This document shows positions 42,697 to 43,598 of a DNA stretch of 43,598 nucleotides, one piece after another. Below the pieces are notes generated by a model. It was not told the origin of the DNA. It did not search any database and worked only from the letters and a program-made list of their open reading frames with translations. The first letter of the stretch is position 1; the number at the start of each line of letters is the position of its first letter. The position numbers were made by a program, and so were the translations under genes. Origin of the DNA: UBA4810 sp002479215 (GTDB lineage Bacteria > Desulfobacterota > Syntrophia > Syntrophales > Smithellaceae); the NCBI GenBank assembly GCA_049514435.1, contig JBEKVB010000018.1:1-43598 (forward strand), in the 5' to 3' direction.

Positions 42697-42834
42697 TAAA
42701 ATTATTATACTGCAAAATTTGCTGTGTTTAGGTTTTTATACAAGATACATATAAACATTGTTAGCCCGCTTACCGTAGTTGTAATGGTTAATAATTGTTG
42801 AGCCAGTTCTTTTTGCAGAAAGGGTTTTGGAAAA

Positions 42835-43481
42835 GTGAAAAAATTTGTTTTAGTTAATCCTGTTAATCCTGCACGTGTTGGTTTGACGGTTAATAAAAGT
42901 TCTCGTTTTCCCCCTATCGGTTTAGGCATTATTGCATCTTTGACCCCAGTGTCGTGGGATGTGAAACTGATTGATGAAAACTGGGAACCTTTTACTTATC
43001 AAGAAGCAGACCTTGTGGGCATTACCGCATTTACCGCATCGGCTAATCGGGCTTACGAAATTGCTTCTCTCTATCGGCAGCAAGGCGTGCCGGTAGTCAT
43101 GGGAGGTATTCATGCCTCCATGTGTCCGGATGAAGCCTTGCGATTTGTAAATGCGGTAGTCATTGGCGAGGCCGAGGCTGTCTGGTCAAAGGTTTTGGCA
43201 GATATTGAAGCAGGATGCCTTCAGCAAAGATACCAGGGCGAGTGGCCTGATTTATCCGGTGTGCCATGCCCTCGACGCGACTTGTTTCACCCAGGTTATA
43301 TGTTCGCGTCCGTGCAAACTTCACGCGGTTGTCCAATGGATTGTGAATTCTGCTCGGTTACTGCCTTTAATGGCAGACGTTACCGCCGCCGTCCTACCGA
43401 GGAAGTATTGGCTGAGTTAGAGACGATTCCCCAGAAAATGTTGTTTTTCGTGGATGACAATATTATCGGGTATGGTCAAAC
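42835..43481 (+). pseudogene. B12-binding radical SAM protein gene, interrupted at its 3' side
   Basis: The GTG-started product has a cobalamin-binding-like N-terminus (VNPVNPARVGLTVN, FPPIGLGIIASLTP, DLVGITAFTASANRAYEIA, VVMGGIHASMCPDEAL) and a radical SAM motif TSRGCPMDCEFCSVTAFNG with CxxxCxxC near residue 168, then LFFVDDNIIGYG. The family should continue about 150 residues or more beyond this point, but from about 43480 the frame turns into unrelated residues and stops at 43581. The break coincides with a likely insertion-sequence end at 43482. It was probably an intact methyltransferase-type or uncharacterised radical SAM enzyme. Confidence 0.75.
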
Positions 43482-43598
43482 TGACCTGCCCCCGAAACAT
43501 GTACCACATGTTAAGTTAGAATTCTGCTATTTTTATATCTCAATGCAAATATGCTTCTGGCGCTGGAGGACGGTAATTTAATGAGCTGTGCGGCCTTA
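43482..43598. mobile_element. Probable left end of an insertion sequence (partial)
   Basis: Sequence from TGACCTGCCCCC onward no longer encodes the radical SAM protein. A TGAnCTGCCCC start resembles the ends of IS3-family elements. A GGAGG (43565-43569) followed by ATG at 43581 may begin its first open frame. The element runs off the window, so its right end and target duplication cannot be checked. Confidence 0.45.

Noticed and set aside
42697..42834. Cobalamin riboswitch in the leader of the radical SAM gene
   Set aside because: The leader is only about 130 bases and no B12-box or matching stems were found.
1..43598. CRISPR arrays, tRNA or rRNA genes
   Set aside because: No regularly spaced direct repeats, cloverleaf-like segments or rRNA-like sequence were noticed in any intergenic stretch; the eye cannot exclude a divergent tRNA.

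Overview
The window looks like a chromosomal segment of an anaerobic Deltaproteobacterium (Desulfobacterota). Gene content suggests something near the syntrophic Syntrophales, but this is inferred from family composition and no taxonomic search was run. Pointers are a Gram-negative dcw cluster whose MurE carries the meso-DAP motif, selenocysteine and formate-dehydrogenase maturation genes (selB, fdhD), an ADP-forming acyl-CoA synthetase with a DRTGG-domain partner, and a large FAD/Fe-S oxidoreductase beside a FadL-type porin.

Layout. 1-1.5 kb: tail of an unknown gene, a perfect 20-bp inverted repeat and a THUMP-domain RNA methyltransferase. 1.6-20.67 kb, minus strand: a B12-binding-type radical SAM protein preceded in transcription order by a complete dcw cluster, mraZ-rsmH-ftsL-ftsI-murE-murF-mraY-murD-ftsW-murG-murC-murB-ftsQ-ftsA-ftsZ, without ddl. 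The cluster has a textbook promoter (TTGACA-17-TATAGT) followed by three GTGG boxes at exact 10-bp spacing, matching an MraZ autoregulatory operator. 20.8-22.95 kb: a complete 2127-bp IS1595-family (ISXO2-like) element with 22-bp terminal inverted repeats and perfect 8-bp target duplications. Besides its transposase it carries two opposed passenger genes, a HEPN-like protein and a zinc-ribbon protein. It lies between mltG and mraZ. 23.0-24.6 kb: mltG and ruvX, minus strand.

24.8-28.4 kb, plus strand: selB, fdhD and a YhaM-like OB/HD nuclease, overlapping by 4 bp each. The FdhD lacks both cysteines of its catalytic motif. 28.4-28.7 kb: a broken coding region with a 9-G tract where the frame changes. 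28.7-32.75 kb: ADP-forming acyl-CoA synthetase, P-loop/DRTGG protein and cytidylate-kinase-like protein, closed by a strong terminator. 33.0-34.2 kb: a small accessory pair, a soluble protein broken at a 7-A tract and a coupled two-TM protein, followed by a gene-poor stretch.

34.4-42.4 kb, minus strand: a LigB/YgiD-type dioxygenase, a membrane-anchored 5'-nucleotidase, a 1023-residue FAD/Fe-S/CCG oxidoreductase with a Met/Pro-rich tail, a FadL-family porin and an ArsR-family regulator. 42.7-43.6 kb: a radical SAM gene with a good promoter whose reading frame is lost at about 43480, apparently where an insertion sequence begins.

The most unusual item is the passenger-carrying IS1595 element. 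The two homopolymer-broken genes, the cysteine-less FdhD, the Met/Pro-rich tail and the MraZ operator follow. No CRISPR array, rRNA or tRNA gene was recognised.
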